NCBI GenBank assembly: GCA_035627835.1
Contig: DASPKX010000181.1
Span: 1-64,000 of the forward strand
Length of the DNA stretch: 64,000 nt
DNA from: DASPKX01 sp035627835
Lineage (GTDB): Bacteria > Verrucomicrobiota > Verrucomicrobiia > Limisphaerales > SXQI01
Direction: 5' to 3'
Position numbers and translations under genes: made by a program. This document shows positions 46,823 to 55,000 of this stretch, one piece after another; the first letter of the stretch is position 1; the number at the start of each line of letters is the position of its first letter. Below the pieces are notes generated by a model that was not told the origin of the DNA, ran no database searches, and saw only the letters and a list, made by a program, of their open reading frames with translations.

Positions 46823-48088
46823 TTACAGGAAAATCGTTTGGTCGCGCGCTGGGCCGACGGACGCAATCGTGAGCTTGGCCCCGGTGAGTTCAGCGATGGC
46901 TTTCAGGTAGTTGCGCGCCTTCACTGGCAAGTCTTTCCAGGACTTCGCCTCTGTGGTAGACGTGCGCCAACCGGGGAACTCAGCGTAAACAGGCTCGCAT
47001 TGGGCGAAGCTGCGGATGTCGTTCGGAACGTAATCAACGGTCTTGCCGTCGAACTTGTAGGCCACGCAAACTTTGATGGTTTCGACGGTGTCGAGACCAT
47101 CGATGTTGGTCACCGCGAGTTCATCAATCCCGTTAATCATGGTCGCATAACGGGTGGCGACTGCATCGAACCAACCGCAGCGACGAGCGCGGCCAGTGGT
47201 GGCTCCAAACTCGCGGCCCATTGCGTGAAGCATGTCGGCGATCTCGGCGTTCTCGGTGGGGAGAGGCCCTTCACCGACGCGCGTCGTGTAGGCCTTCATA
47301 ACCCCGACGACGCGGTCCATGCGATTGGGAGCCACGCCGGAACCGGTGCAAGCGCCGCCCGCAGTGGTGTTGGACGAGGTCACGAAGGGATAGGTGCCGT
47401 GATCGATGTCCAGGAATGTCCCTTGAGCGCCTTCGAAAAGGATGTCCTTCTTCTGCTGAATCGCGTTGTGCAGTGTGATGACTGTGTTGGTCACGAATGG
47501 CTTAAGGCGATCCCCAGCCACACGGTAGGCTTCATGCACTTTGGCGAAGGACAGCGGCTTGGCGCCGAAGGCTTTCAGGACTTCGTTGTTTTCCTTCAGA
47601 CGCAGCTTCAAGACCTCAGCGAAGCGATCCGGGTTCACGAGATCAATCATGCGCACGCCGGTGCGCGCGGCTTTGTCACCGTAAGCGGGGCCAATGCCGC
47701 GCTTGGTGGTGCCGATTTTGTTGCGGCCCTTGAGGGCTTCGCGCTGGGCATCCAGCTCGCGATGGTACGGGAAAACGAGGTGTGCGGTTTCGCTGATGAG
47801 GAGGTTGCGGCTGGTGATCTTGAGCTTGCTCAAGCCATCGATTTCCTCAACGAGCGAAATGGGGTCAATGACGACGCCATTGCCGATGACGCAAAGCTTG
47901 TCTTTGCGCAGGATGCCGGAAGGAATGAGATGGAGAACGTATTTTTCCTTGCCGATGAAAACGGTGTGGCCGGCGTTATTGCCGCCCTGGGTGCGCACGA
48001 CGATATCGGCCTGCTCGGTGAGCACGTCGATGATTTTACCTTTGCCTTCGTCACCCCACTGGGCGCCCACAAGGATCGTATTGGCCAT
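46823..48088 (-). CDS. purA: Adenylosuccinate synthetase
   Basis: A 421-aa enzyme from the ATG at 48088; the frame to 48145 runs back through the leader hairpin and is not used. It begins MANTILVGAQWGDEGKGK, the GTP-binding and catalytic Asp motif, followed by GGNNAGHTV with the catalytic His. It also has GIGPAYGDKAARTGVRM, QGTFLDIDHGTYPFVTSSNT and TGRARRCGWFD. It joins IMP and aspartate using GTP, the first committed step to AMP. The length fits the family. No other purine gene is adjacent. Its own promoter and a terminator-like hairpin precede it. Confidence 0.97.
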   Translation of the reverse strand: MANTILVGAQWGDEGKGKIIDVLTEQADIVVRTQGGNNAGHTVFIGKEKYVLHLIPSGILRKDKLCVIGNGVVIDPISLVEEIDGLSKLKITSRNLLISETAHLVFPYHRELDAQREALKGRNKIGTTKRGIGPAYGDKAARTGVRMIDLVNPDRFAEVLKLRLKENNEVLKAFGAKPLSFAKVHEAYRVAGDRLKPFVTNTVITLHNAIQQKKDILFEGAQGTFLDIDHGTYPFVTSSNTTAGGACTGSGVAPNRMDRVVGVMKAYTTRVGEGPLPTENAEIADMLHAMGREFGATTGRARRCGWFDAVATRYATMINGIDELAVTNIDGLDTVETIKVCVAYKFDGKTVDYVPNDIRSFAQCEPVYAEFPGWRTSTTEAKSWKDLPVKARNYLKAIAELTGAKLTIASVGPARDQTIFL

Positions 48089-48112
48089 AGTTGCTTGAGA
48101 TATCCAGACAGT

Positions 48113-48141
48113 AAAAAGCCCCGAAATCGTAAATTCGGGGC
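48113..48141 (-). terminator. Terminator hairpin in the purA leader (candidate attenuator)
   Basis: On the minus strand GCCCCGAA (48134-48141) pairs perfectly with TTCGGGGC (48118-48125) around an 8-base loop, followed directly by TTTTT (48113-48117). It stands 24 bases before the purA ATG and about 17 bases after the predicted transcription start. A 7-base stretch CGTAAAT at 48153-48159 is complementary to ATTTACG (48128-48134) in the loop and stem. Confidence 0.75.
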
Positions 48142-48164
48142 GCACGCTCGGTATTTACGGGCAG

Positions 48165-48193
48165 ACCATAAAAATGGCGCCGCCCTGTGTCAA
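48165..48193 (-). promoter_or_regulatory. Sigma-70-type promoter of purA
   Basis: TTGACA (48188-48193, minus strand), a 17-bp spacer, then TATGGT (48165-48170). The first element is perfect and the second matches four of six bases of TATAAT. The predicted start is near 48158, giving an mRNA leader of about 70 bases that contains the terminator hairpin. Confidence 0.7.
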
Positions 48194-48295
48194 CAACATC
48201 CCTGCTGGCAGAAAAAGGATGGGGTGATTGGATGGCCGGCTGGGAAGCGAAAAGAGGCGCCACTTAAAAAAGAGCGTGCTTTTGCGTGTCTGAGC

Positions 48296-48367
48296 GTGTT
48301 TTTCGAGGAAATCTGTGTGTTTTTCGACCGTGTTTCGGACCGTGCACGCACTGTGATTCGACCGTGT
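48296..48367. repeat. Cluster of short direct repeats
   Basis: GTGTTTTTCGA occurs exactly at 48296-48306 and 48317-48327. TTCGACCGTGT occurs exactly at 48323-48333 and 48357-48367, with a related TTCGGACCGTG between. The cluster begins about 100 bp upstream of the purA promoter. Confidence 0.7.
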
Positions 48368-48488
48368 CGCGCGGGGAACAAGATGGAGGCGGCTGTGGGA
48401 AATGGACCCGGCCGGTAACCGATCAGAGGCGACCAGGGAGGGAACTGTACTTGGCAAAAATTTTACTTTCATCGGCCACATCTTTGCA

Positions 48489-48521
48489 GAGGGGGTCCGA
48501 CATAGAGTGTCGGACCCCCTC
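48489..48521. repeat. Perfect 14-bp palindrome with 5-base loop
   Basis: GAGGGGGTCCGACA (48489-48502) and TGTCGGACCCCCTC (48508-48521) are exact reverse complements around TAGAG. After it come CGACTATTTT, so a weak plus-strand terminator is possible, but no plus-strand gene ends here. It may be a repetitive extragenic palindrome. Confidence 0.75.
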
Positions 48522-48572
48522 GACTATTTTGCCTATTCATCGGGCTGCCCTTCGGGAGAACAGGAGAGGAAA

Positions 48573-48599
48573 TCCGCAGATTGCGCAGATTTCGCAGAT
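48573..48599. repeat. Three tandem 9-mers NNCGCAGAT
   Basis: CGCAGAT recurs at 48575, 48584 and 48593, exactly 9 bases apart. Similar 'GCAGATTACGCAGATT' runs are, as far as I know, scattered between genes in several bacterial phyla and are often mistaken for short proteins. Confidence 0.7.
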
Positions 48600-48738
48600 A
48601 AAGAAAAAATTAGGAGGAACTTGGGATTATGAATTGCCACGCAACCTTTAGGCGTTCTCCTGGGCATCTTCTAGCCCAGCTACAAAGCCAGCCAACGAAC
48701 ATCGGCGTCTCCCCGGGGGTTGCTGCGCTTAGGATGAC

Positions 48739-49284
48739 CTACCGGAGGGACGTTAACTCGGCGTTTAGGTCGAGCGCGATGATTTGGTCATGGCGGAAGA
48801 TCACGGGGACGAACGGGAGTTCACCATGCAGTCGCTCGTTCAATGATGTGAGACGTTTGTAGAGCGGCGAGGCGTTGGCTTTAGCGCAATCCACAACCAA
48901 GTGAGCAGTATCTTTGGCGGAATGCGCACATGTGAGAACCGCACTCTCGCCTTTCTTCAAAACTGCGGCGTTGACCGCGTGGAGCGGGATTTCTTGCACT
49001 CCGTGGACGCTTCCCATCTGCGTGATGCGTTGAGCTTTGACCGTGCAATCCCAGCCGCCGTTGTGGAGCTTGAAGGTATGGACAACGTCTCCGGTGTTAT
49101 TGGTAGTTGTTTGGTGCAGCGTGATGGTGACTCGGCCACTCGGTCCTGCGAGGAGGGTCACAACCGCAAGCGACAGCGCAACAGCGGCTAGGGCGAGAAG
49201 AAGAAATTTCCAAGGCTTACGCATCGAGGGCGGACCAGGAGCAGATTGCATCCAGGCCAGAGTGAAGGCGAGACGTTTGTGCAT
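48739..49284 (-). CDS. Hypothetical membrane-anchored protein
   Basis: A 181-aa protein I do not recognise. It has one strong N-terminal hydrophobic segment (WKFLLLALAAVALSLAVVTLL, about residues 25-45), and a beta-rich remainder with three cysteines (WDCTVK, VLTCAH, VVDCAK) that would lie outside the cytoplasm. Starting at ATG 49284 puts it 3 bp after the stop of the upstream gene, which favours an operon; an internal ATG at 49224 gives a tighter signal anchor. It forms a two-gene unit with the next entry. Confidence 0.6.
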   Translation of the reverse strand: MHKRLAFTLAWMQSAPGPPSMRKPWKFLLLALAAVALSLAVVTLLAGPSGRVTITLHQTTTNNTGDVVHTFKLHNGGWDCTVKAQRITQMGSVHGVQEIPLHAVNAAVLKKGESAVLTCAHSAKDTAHLVVDCAKANASPLYKRLTSLNERLHGELPFVPVIFRHDQIIALDLNAELTSLR

Positions 49285-49287
49285 ACT

Positions 49288-49806
49288 TTATAACGCAGGT
49301 TTTGGCTCCCACCAGAAGTCATCAAGCGTGAGTGGGCGGAATACCAAGGGATGTGTTTCCCGTCGCAGGGAGGAGAAAACTGCCGATAGCTGCTTTTCGG
49401 TCTCTGGGTTTGCTCTAATGGTTATCGAGTCCACTTTCCCGAACTGGCTGTCCACCTCCATTAACCACCTTTCTCCAATGGACTCGAAGATAAACGTTTG
49501 GCGTTTGGAACGGAGTACGTCCGGTAGGGCGCGGCTGAGCATGTGCTTCATTTCCACCACGCGCGGAGAGGTGCCCGACTGGCTGTACGCGGTGATAACG
49601 GTTTTGTTTGTAAAGCCGAGTTGTTCCAATGCTTGGAATAGTTCACCGAATTGAACGCTGCTCGCGCGGTGCCTAGCGTAAACGATTACACCTACCAGAA
49701 AAACAGCAGCGACTAATGCCAAGGCCATCCAGATGCGCCGGCCAGTGCTCCTTCCTCTCAGGAGTAAATGCCTGCACGCTCGACCCATAGTTGACGCAAG
49801 TTCCAT
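49288..49806 (-). CDS. Hypothetical membrane-anchored protein
   Basis: About 172 aa of no family I recognise. One hydrophobic segment near the N-terminus (IWMALALVAAVFLVGVIVYA) is followed by a soluble alpha/beta region (QFGELFQALEQLGFTNKTVI ... RQTFIFESIGERWLMEVDSQ). The start is uncertain: ATG at 49806 or 49788, or the frame start at 49893 which would add a second hydrophobic stretch. Sampled stretches have lower GC (about 47-52 percent by hand count) than the genes to the right. Probably co-transcribed with the gene that follows at 49284. Confidence 0.55.
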   Translation of the reverse strand: MELASTMGRACRHLLLRGRSTGRRIWMALALVAAVFLVGVIVYARHRASSVQFGELFQALEQLGFTNKTVITAYSQSGTSPRVVEMKHMLSRALPDVLRSKRQTFIFESIGERWLMEVDSQFGKVDSITIRANPETEKQLSAVFSSLRRETHPLVFRPLTLDDFWWEPKPAL

Positions 49807-50033
49807 CTGGGGCTGCACCAAAATCGATCCGTTTACGCCAAGGCGTAGGCAGGTGCAGAGCGTGATAATAATGAGAGCTGTAAGCCGAAGCAATGTTGTT
49901 GAGGTCGTTCCAAGAAGGAGGCCAGATAACCATGATGAGCACGAAGAAGGAATGGAAGAGGAGTGTTCGGAGGCAGCATGAGGACGCGACGCGATGGGCC
50001 GATGTGCTGTTTAGTCTTCACGGGGCGGGGCTG

Positions 50034-51143
50034 ATGTGGAGACTGGAGCGCGTGAGAAATTGGTTCATCAATTTGGTCGCTGGGATGGCGGCGGTGGCGG
50101 GGGTTAGTGCGGCGGAATTTCCCCAGAGCGCGTTCAAAGAGCCGGTCGGGTTGGAAGTGCCTGCGGCGGAGTACCCAAGTGTTTTGGGTGGGGTGACGGA
50201 GGCGCGGGAGTGGCCTGCGCGGAGGGAGGAGATTTTCCAGGCGTGGAGGAAGGAATTGGGGCCATGGCCAACATTGTTGAAAGCGCCGGAGGTGCGGGTG
50301 GCCAGCCAGATCGCTAAACGGGGTTACACCGAACGGAAGGTGGAGGTGCAGGTTGCGAAGGAGCAGTTTACGCCCGGGTATCTGCTGACGCCCGAGGGGA
50401 CTGGAAAGTTTCCGGCGGTGTTGGTGGTGTTTTACGACCCAGAGACGAGCGCGGGTCTGAGCACGAATAAGTTGCGGGATTTTGGGCTGCAGCTCGCGAA
50501 GCGGGGGTTTGTGACATTGTCGATTGGGTCGCCGGGCGGGGATGCACGGAAACCTCAGTTGGGCGACGCGGTGACGCAGCCACTGTCCTATTTGGCGTAT
50601 GCGGCGGCGAACGCGCAGACAGCGTTGGCGCGGAGGCCGGAGGTCGATCCGAAGCGGATTGGAATTGTGGGGCATTCCTACGGGGGGAAGTGGGCTTTGT
50701 TCGCGGCGGCTCTAGATGATCGGTTTGCGGCGGCGGCGTTTAGTGATCCGGGCATTGTGTTCGATGAAACTCGGCCAAACGTGAATTACTGGGAGCCGTG
50801 GTATTTGGGTTTTGAGCCAGGAAAGACGCGGAAGCAGGGAGTCATCACAGCAACGGACGGTCGAACGGGGGCTTACAAGCGGCTGGTGGAGAGCGGGCGG
50901 GATCTGCATGAGCTGATGGCGTTAATCGCGCCAAGGCCATTCCTGGTGTCGGGCGGAAGCGAGGATCCGCCGGAACGGTGGCATGCATTGCGGCGGGTGA
51001 ACGAGGTTTATCATCTGCTCGGGGCAACGAACAAAGTGGCCATGACGAATCGGCCGGGTCACGACCCGACGACAGAGTCGAATGAGCAGATCTACGCGTT
51101 CTTCGAGAAGTTCCTGAAAGAGGGGGCGGCACTGCAGCCCTGA
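50034..51143 (+). CDS. Exported alpha/beta-hydrolase, dienelactone-hydrolase/esterase type
   Basis: A 369-aa exported protein from the ATG at 50034, which gives a signal peptide (RNWFINLVAGMAAVAGVSAA); an open frame from 49893 continues upstream without sense. The hydrolase fold shows FPAVLVVFYDPETSAG near the oxyanion hole, GHSYGGKWALFAA with the catalytic Ser, a PRPFLVSGGSEDPPERW segment with the likely catalytic Asp, and RPGHDPTTESN with the His. It resembles secreted carbohydrate esterases of PVC bacteria. It opens the plus-strand block that runs to 60.8 kb and uses more G-ending codons than plus-strand genes at 20-37 kb. Confidence 0.8.
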   Translation: MWRLERVRNWFINLVAGMAAVAGVSAAEFPQSAFKEPVGLEVPAAEYPSVLGGVTEAREWPARREEIFQAWRKELGPWPTLLKAPEVRVASQIAKRGYTERKVEVQVAKEQFTPGYLLTPEGTGKFPAVLVVFYDPETSAGLSTNKLRDFGLQLAKRGFVTLSIGSPGGDARKPQLGDAVTQPLSYLAYAAANAQTALARRPEVDPKRIGIVGHSYGGKWALFAAALDDRFAAAAFSDPGIVFDETRPNVNYWEPWYLGFEPGKTRKQGVITATDGRTGAYKRLVESGRDLHELMALIAPRPFLVSGGSEDPPERWHALRRVNEVYHLLGATNKVAMTNRPGHDPTTESNEQIYAFFEKFLKEGAALQP

Positions 51144-51235
51144 GTAGATTCCCCAGCACGAGTCAGGGGGTGGGCGGATTGACCGTTCCCCTGCCCCTCT
51201 GGCAGGCTCGCCCAGCACTGGAGCGCTATCAAACT

Positions 51236-52084
51236 GTGAATATCCGAAAAGCAGTCATCACCGCGGCCGCACCTTCCCAGCGAACTCTCCCGTTGCAGAC
51301 GCTTGTGGACCGGGACGGCACGCAGAAATCGGCGTTGCGCATCATCCTGGAGGAGAGCCTGAGCGCGGGAGTCGAGGAGATCGGGATCATTATTCATCCA
51401 GGAGACGAGCGGGCGTACCGCGAGGCGATTGGAGGGATCAATGCGGCGCTGCATTTCGTGGAGCAACCGGAGCCGCGCGGCTACGGGCATGCCTTGCTTT
51501 GCGCTCGGGAGTTTGTGGGGGGTGATCCGTTCCTGCACCTCGTAAGCGATCATCTTTACCTGAGCGGCACGAAGGGGAAAACGTCCGCGCAGCAACTGGC
51601 GGATATCGCAGCGGCGGAGGAGTGCGCGGTGTCGGCAGTGCAAGCGACGCGGGAAACGATGCTTCCGTATTACGGGGCGGTGGGCGGCAAGCGATTGCAC
51701 GAGAATAATCGATTGTACGTGATCGACAATGTGCTGGAGAAGCCGACGCCCACAGAAGCTGAGCAGAGCTTGATTGTGCCGGGGCTGCGGGCGGCTCATT
51801 ACTTGTGTTATTTCGGGATGCATGTGCTGACGCCAACGGTCATGCACATCCTGGCGGACCAAGCCGCCAAGGCGCATGGGCAGATTCATTTGTCGCGAGC
51901 GCTGGCGGAGCTGGCGCGGCGGGAGCGTTACCTGGCATTCGAGATCCCGGGCCGTAGGCACAACATGGGCGTGAAGTTCGGCTTGTTGACTTCGCAACTG
52001 GCTTTGGGCCTGGCGGGTGAGGATCGAGAAGAGGTTTTGGCCACGTTGGTAGACCTGCTGGCGTCGCGCGGGTCAGGAGAATGA
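51236..52084 (+). CDS. GalU-like sugar nucleotidyltransferase
   Basis: A 282-aa protein starting at GTG 51236 (MNIRKAVITAAAPSQRTLPL); upstream codons to 51170 are unlike the family. It follows the GalU layout: an N-terminal nucleotide loop, EEIGIIIHPGDERAYREAI, a base-contact segment VEQPEPRGYGHALLCARE, a metal-site region LVSDHLYL, and a C-terminal FEIPGRRHNMG. GalU makes UDP-glucose from UTP and glucose-1-phosphate. The loop AAAPSQRTLP differs from the usual AAGxGTRxLP, and the family Lys a few residues on is not evident, so activity may be altered. Its TGA overlaps the next ATG (ATGA), which couples it to the fusion protein. Confidence 0.78.
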   Translation: MNIRKAVITAAAPSQRTLPLQTLVDRDGTQKSALRIILEESLSAGVEEIGIIIHPGDERAYREAIGGINAALHFVEQPEPRGYGHALLCAREFVGGDPFLHLVSDHLYLSGTKGKTSAQQLADIAAAEECAVSAVQATRETMLPYYGAVGGKRLHENNRLYVIDNVLEKPTPTEAEQSLIVPGLRAAHYLCYFGMHVLTPTVMHILADQAAKAHGQIHLSRALAELARRERYLAFEIPGRRHNMGVKFGLLTSQLALGLAGEDREEVLATLVDLLASRGSGE

Positions 52085-55000
52085 GCATGGCTGGGACGCT
52101 GGTTCAACTGATCACATCCGGCGATCAGGATGTGCGGAATCGTTCACTGGACCGTTTCTGCGGGAGCGCCTCAGCCGATGACCTGCTAGCCGAGTGCGAG
52201 GCCCTCGAAACATTTCGGCAAGCAAGTGACAATCTTTACGAAAGGGTGCGCGCTCTTTTCTTCCTTTACGCTATCCATCGTTATCATCTCCCGACGAAAG
52301 CAGGCGTGGCTGCGGCGGGGCATATTCCGTTTGAGGGATATGAGCAATTGCTGAAGCGGCGTTTTTCGGAAGCTTTGGGCGTCTTCCTTAAGGCGCAGAA
52401 GGAGCAAGGGCCGAGCCTGAGTGTGTCGAGCGCGTTGGCGTCGGCTTATCACGGCTTGGGATTCCAGACGCTTGCTGACCAGGTGCGAAAGAGCGTGCGT
52501 TCCGTGCGGGGCAATCAATGGATGTTCCGCATTGGGCATCCGATGGATCAGCCGCTGCGGATTCGGCCTGAGTTAAAGCAGCGCGCCAGCGAGCAAGCGC
52601 TATATCCAATTTTGCGCGAGTGCACGCCCGTGCGAATGGATCTGTCCCACAGCGCGTGGAGCGACATTTTCTTTTTGGGGATGGATTTCCCCGAAGGCGC
52701 GCAGGTGCTGAATGTCTCCATTGATCTGGCGGTGCGCGGAAGGGATGGGAAGCCGCGTCCGCCCGTGGAAGCCTACTTGCGGGTGATCGATGAGCCGGTG
52801 CTGCGCTTGACCAGCATCGATCTGGGCGCGACGGCGGACATCATCGATCTGCCGGAGGTCTTTGATTTCGCGAAGGATTACCTGGGGTTGTTGAAGGCGG
52901 CGGTGATTGCGTCGGGCATTGTGCCGCCAGGGCTGGAGGGGTCGGGGCAGAATCTCAGCGATTTGCTGGAGCAATTAGTGGGGCCGGGGCTTGGCCTGGA
53001 GGTCGTCAGCAACGTGAACAATATCCCCAAGGGGTCACGGCTGGCTGTTTCGACGAACTTGCTCGCATCACTCATTTCCGCCTGCATGCGCGCGACCGGG
53101 CAAGCCAAGTCATTGATTGGACCGCTGGAGGAAAGTGAGCGGCGGCTGGTGGCGGCGCGGGCGATTTTAGGAGAATGGATCGGCGGGTCGGGCGGTGGCT
53201 GGCAGGATTCGGGCGGAGTTTGGCCGGGCATCAAGCTGATCCGCGGGATGCTGGCGGAAGATGGTGATGTGGAATTTGGCACGAGCCGCGGGAGGCTTTT
53301 GCCGAGCCATCAGATTTTCGGGGAAGAGGAAGCGCCGCAAGCGGCGCGCACGCGCTTAGAGGAAAGTTTGGTGCTCGTCCATGGCGGGATGGCGCAGAAT
53401 GTGGGGCCGATTCTCGAAATGGTGACCGAGAAATACCTCCTGCGTTCGGAGAAGGAATGGGAGGGGCGGCAGGCGGCGATTTCTGGTTTGAAGGAGATTA
53501 TTGCGGCGCTCGGGAGCGGCGATGCGAAGAAGATTGGGGAGCTGACAACAGGCAACTTCTTCGGGCCAATTCAAACGATCATTCCCTGGGCGAGCACGTT
53601 TTACACAGAGACGCTGATTGAGAAAGCGCGGGCCGAATTTAAGGAGGCGTTCTGGGGCTTTTGGATGCTCGGCGGAATGTCTGGCGGCGGGATGGGGTTC
53701 ATCTTTGATCCGAAGGTGAAACAGCGCGCGCAGGACCGAATGCAGGAAATCATGCTGCAGACGAAGCGCGACCTGGAACATGCGCTGCCGTTTGCGATGG
53801 ACCCGGTGGTGTATGACTTCGCCATCAACCAGGCGGGCACGAGCGCTTCGCTGCTCGAGGGTGATGATGCGTTGATGCCGCCCACTTACTACTCGCTGAT
53901 TGTGCCAGCCTTGCTGCGGATGGACATTCGCGCGCTGACGCCAGTGCGGCGGCTGGAACTGGATCGCTTCGGGCAAGCGTGCCGCGTAAATCCTGAGTTG
54001 GGCGGAACGGTGCAGTCGCTGTTCGATCGCCTTTTCCCGCAGTTGCAGAAGAGCAAGCGCGGGTCGCAATCATTGCATTCACTGCTGGAGGAAAACGGCT
54101 TCGACCGGACGCAGCATGAGCAAGTGCGCGCGGATTTGCGCCAGGGCAGAATTGGGCTGGCTCAGAATCGATTGCCGCCAAGCACGACAATCACAGATGT
54201 GGAGCCGGGAGATGTGCTCGATGCTTCCAATGGTATACCGGACAATGCACGGCAGCTCGGGCTGGAGTCGTTGAAGCGCGGGGAAGTGGCGGTGGTTACA
54301 TTAGCTGCGGGTGTTGGCAGCCGGTGGACGCAAGGGGCGGGCGTGGTGAAAGCATTGCATCCTTTCTGCAAACTGAAGGGACGGCATCGCACGTTCATCG
54401 AGGTGCATTTGGCGAAGAGCCGGAGGATCTCGCGACTCGCGGGTACTGCAATTCCTCATATTGTCACGACGAGCTATCTGACGCATGAGCCGATCGCGGA
54501 ATATCTTTCGCGGCAGAACAACTACGGGTACGACGGACCGGTGATCTTGTCGGCCGGGCGCTCAATTGGATTGCGGATGGTCCCGATGGTGCGGGATCTG
54601 CGATTCGCGTGGGAAGTGATGCCGCAGCAGACGCTGGACGAGCAGGCGCAGAAGGTGCGGAAGAGCGTGCGCGCCGCATTGATGGAATGGGCGCGCAAAA
54701 CGGGCGAAGGCAGTGATTACACCGAGAATGTGCCGCTGCAGTGCTTGCATCCGGTGGGGCATTGGTATGAACCGCCCAACCTGCTGCGAAACGGAACGCT
54801 GCTTCGCTTGCTGAAGGAACGGCCGCAACTTAAGCATCTGCTCCTGCACAACATCGACACTCTGGGGGCGGATGTGGATCCGTCGTTGCTGGGATTGCAC
54901 ATCGAGTCCGGCGCCGGACTGACATTTGAGGTGATCACTCGCAAGATTGAAGACCGAGGCGGAGGTTTGGCGCGAGTGAATGGGCAGGTGCGCTTAGTCG

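Larger units (their letters stand above)
48194..48738. other. Gene-poor region upstream of purA
   Basis: About 545 bp without a credible gene. It holds, from left to right, a cluster of short direct repeats (48296-48367), a perfect 14-bp palindrome (48489-48521) and three tandem 9-mers ending in CGCAGAT (48573-48599). Open frames here have no homologous look. The codons read through the 9-mers give the repetitive residues seen in many spurious annotations. Confidence 0.65.

Noticed and set aside
46838..48418. A 526-codon plus-strand open frame across purA
   Set aside because: purA on the minus strand has all catalytic motifs; the plus-strand frame is its mirror and runs through the leader hairpin and repeats.
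48402..48632. A 76-codon plus-strand frame reading through the CGCAGAT repeat
   Set aside because: The repetitive residues come from the 9-base repeat; this is a common false annotation, and the frame also crosses the perfect palindrome.
46740..50033. DnaA boxes supporting a replication origin
   Set aside because: I looked for TTATCCACA-like sites on both strands and saw only isolated 7-of-9 matches (for example near 48890), no cluster; the skew finding is kept but not called oriC.
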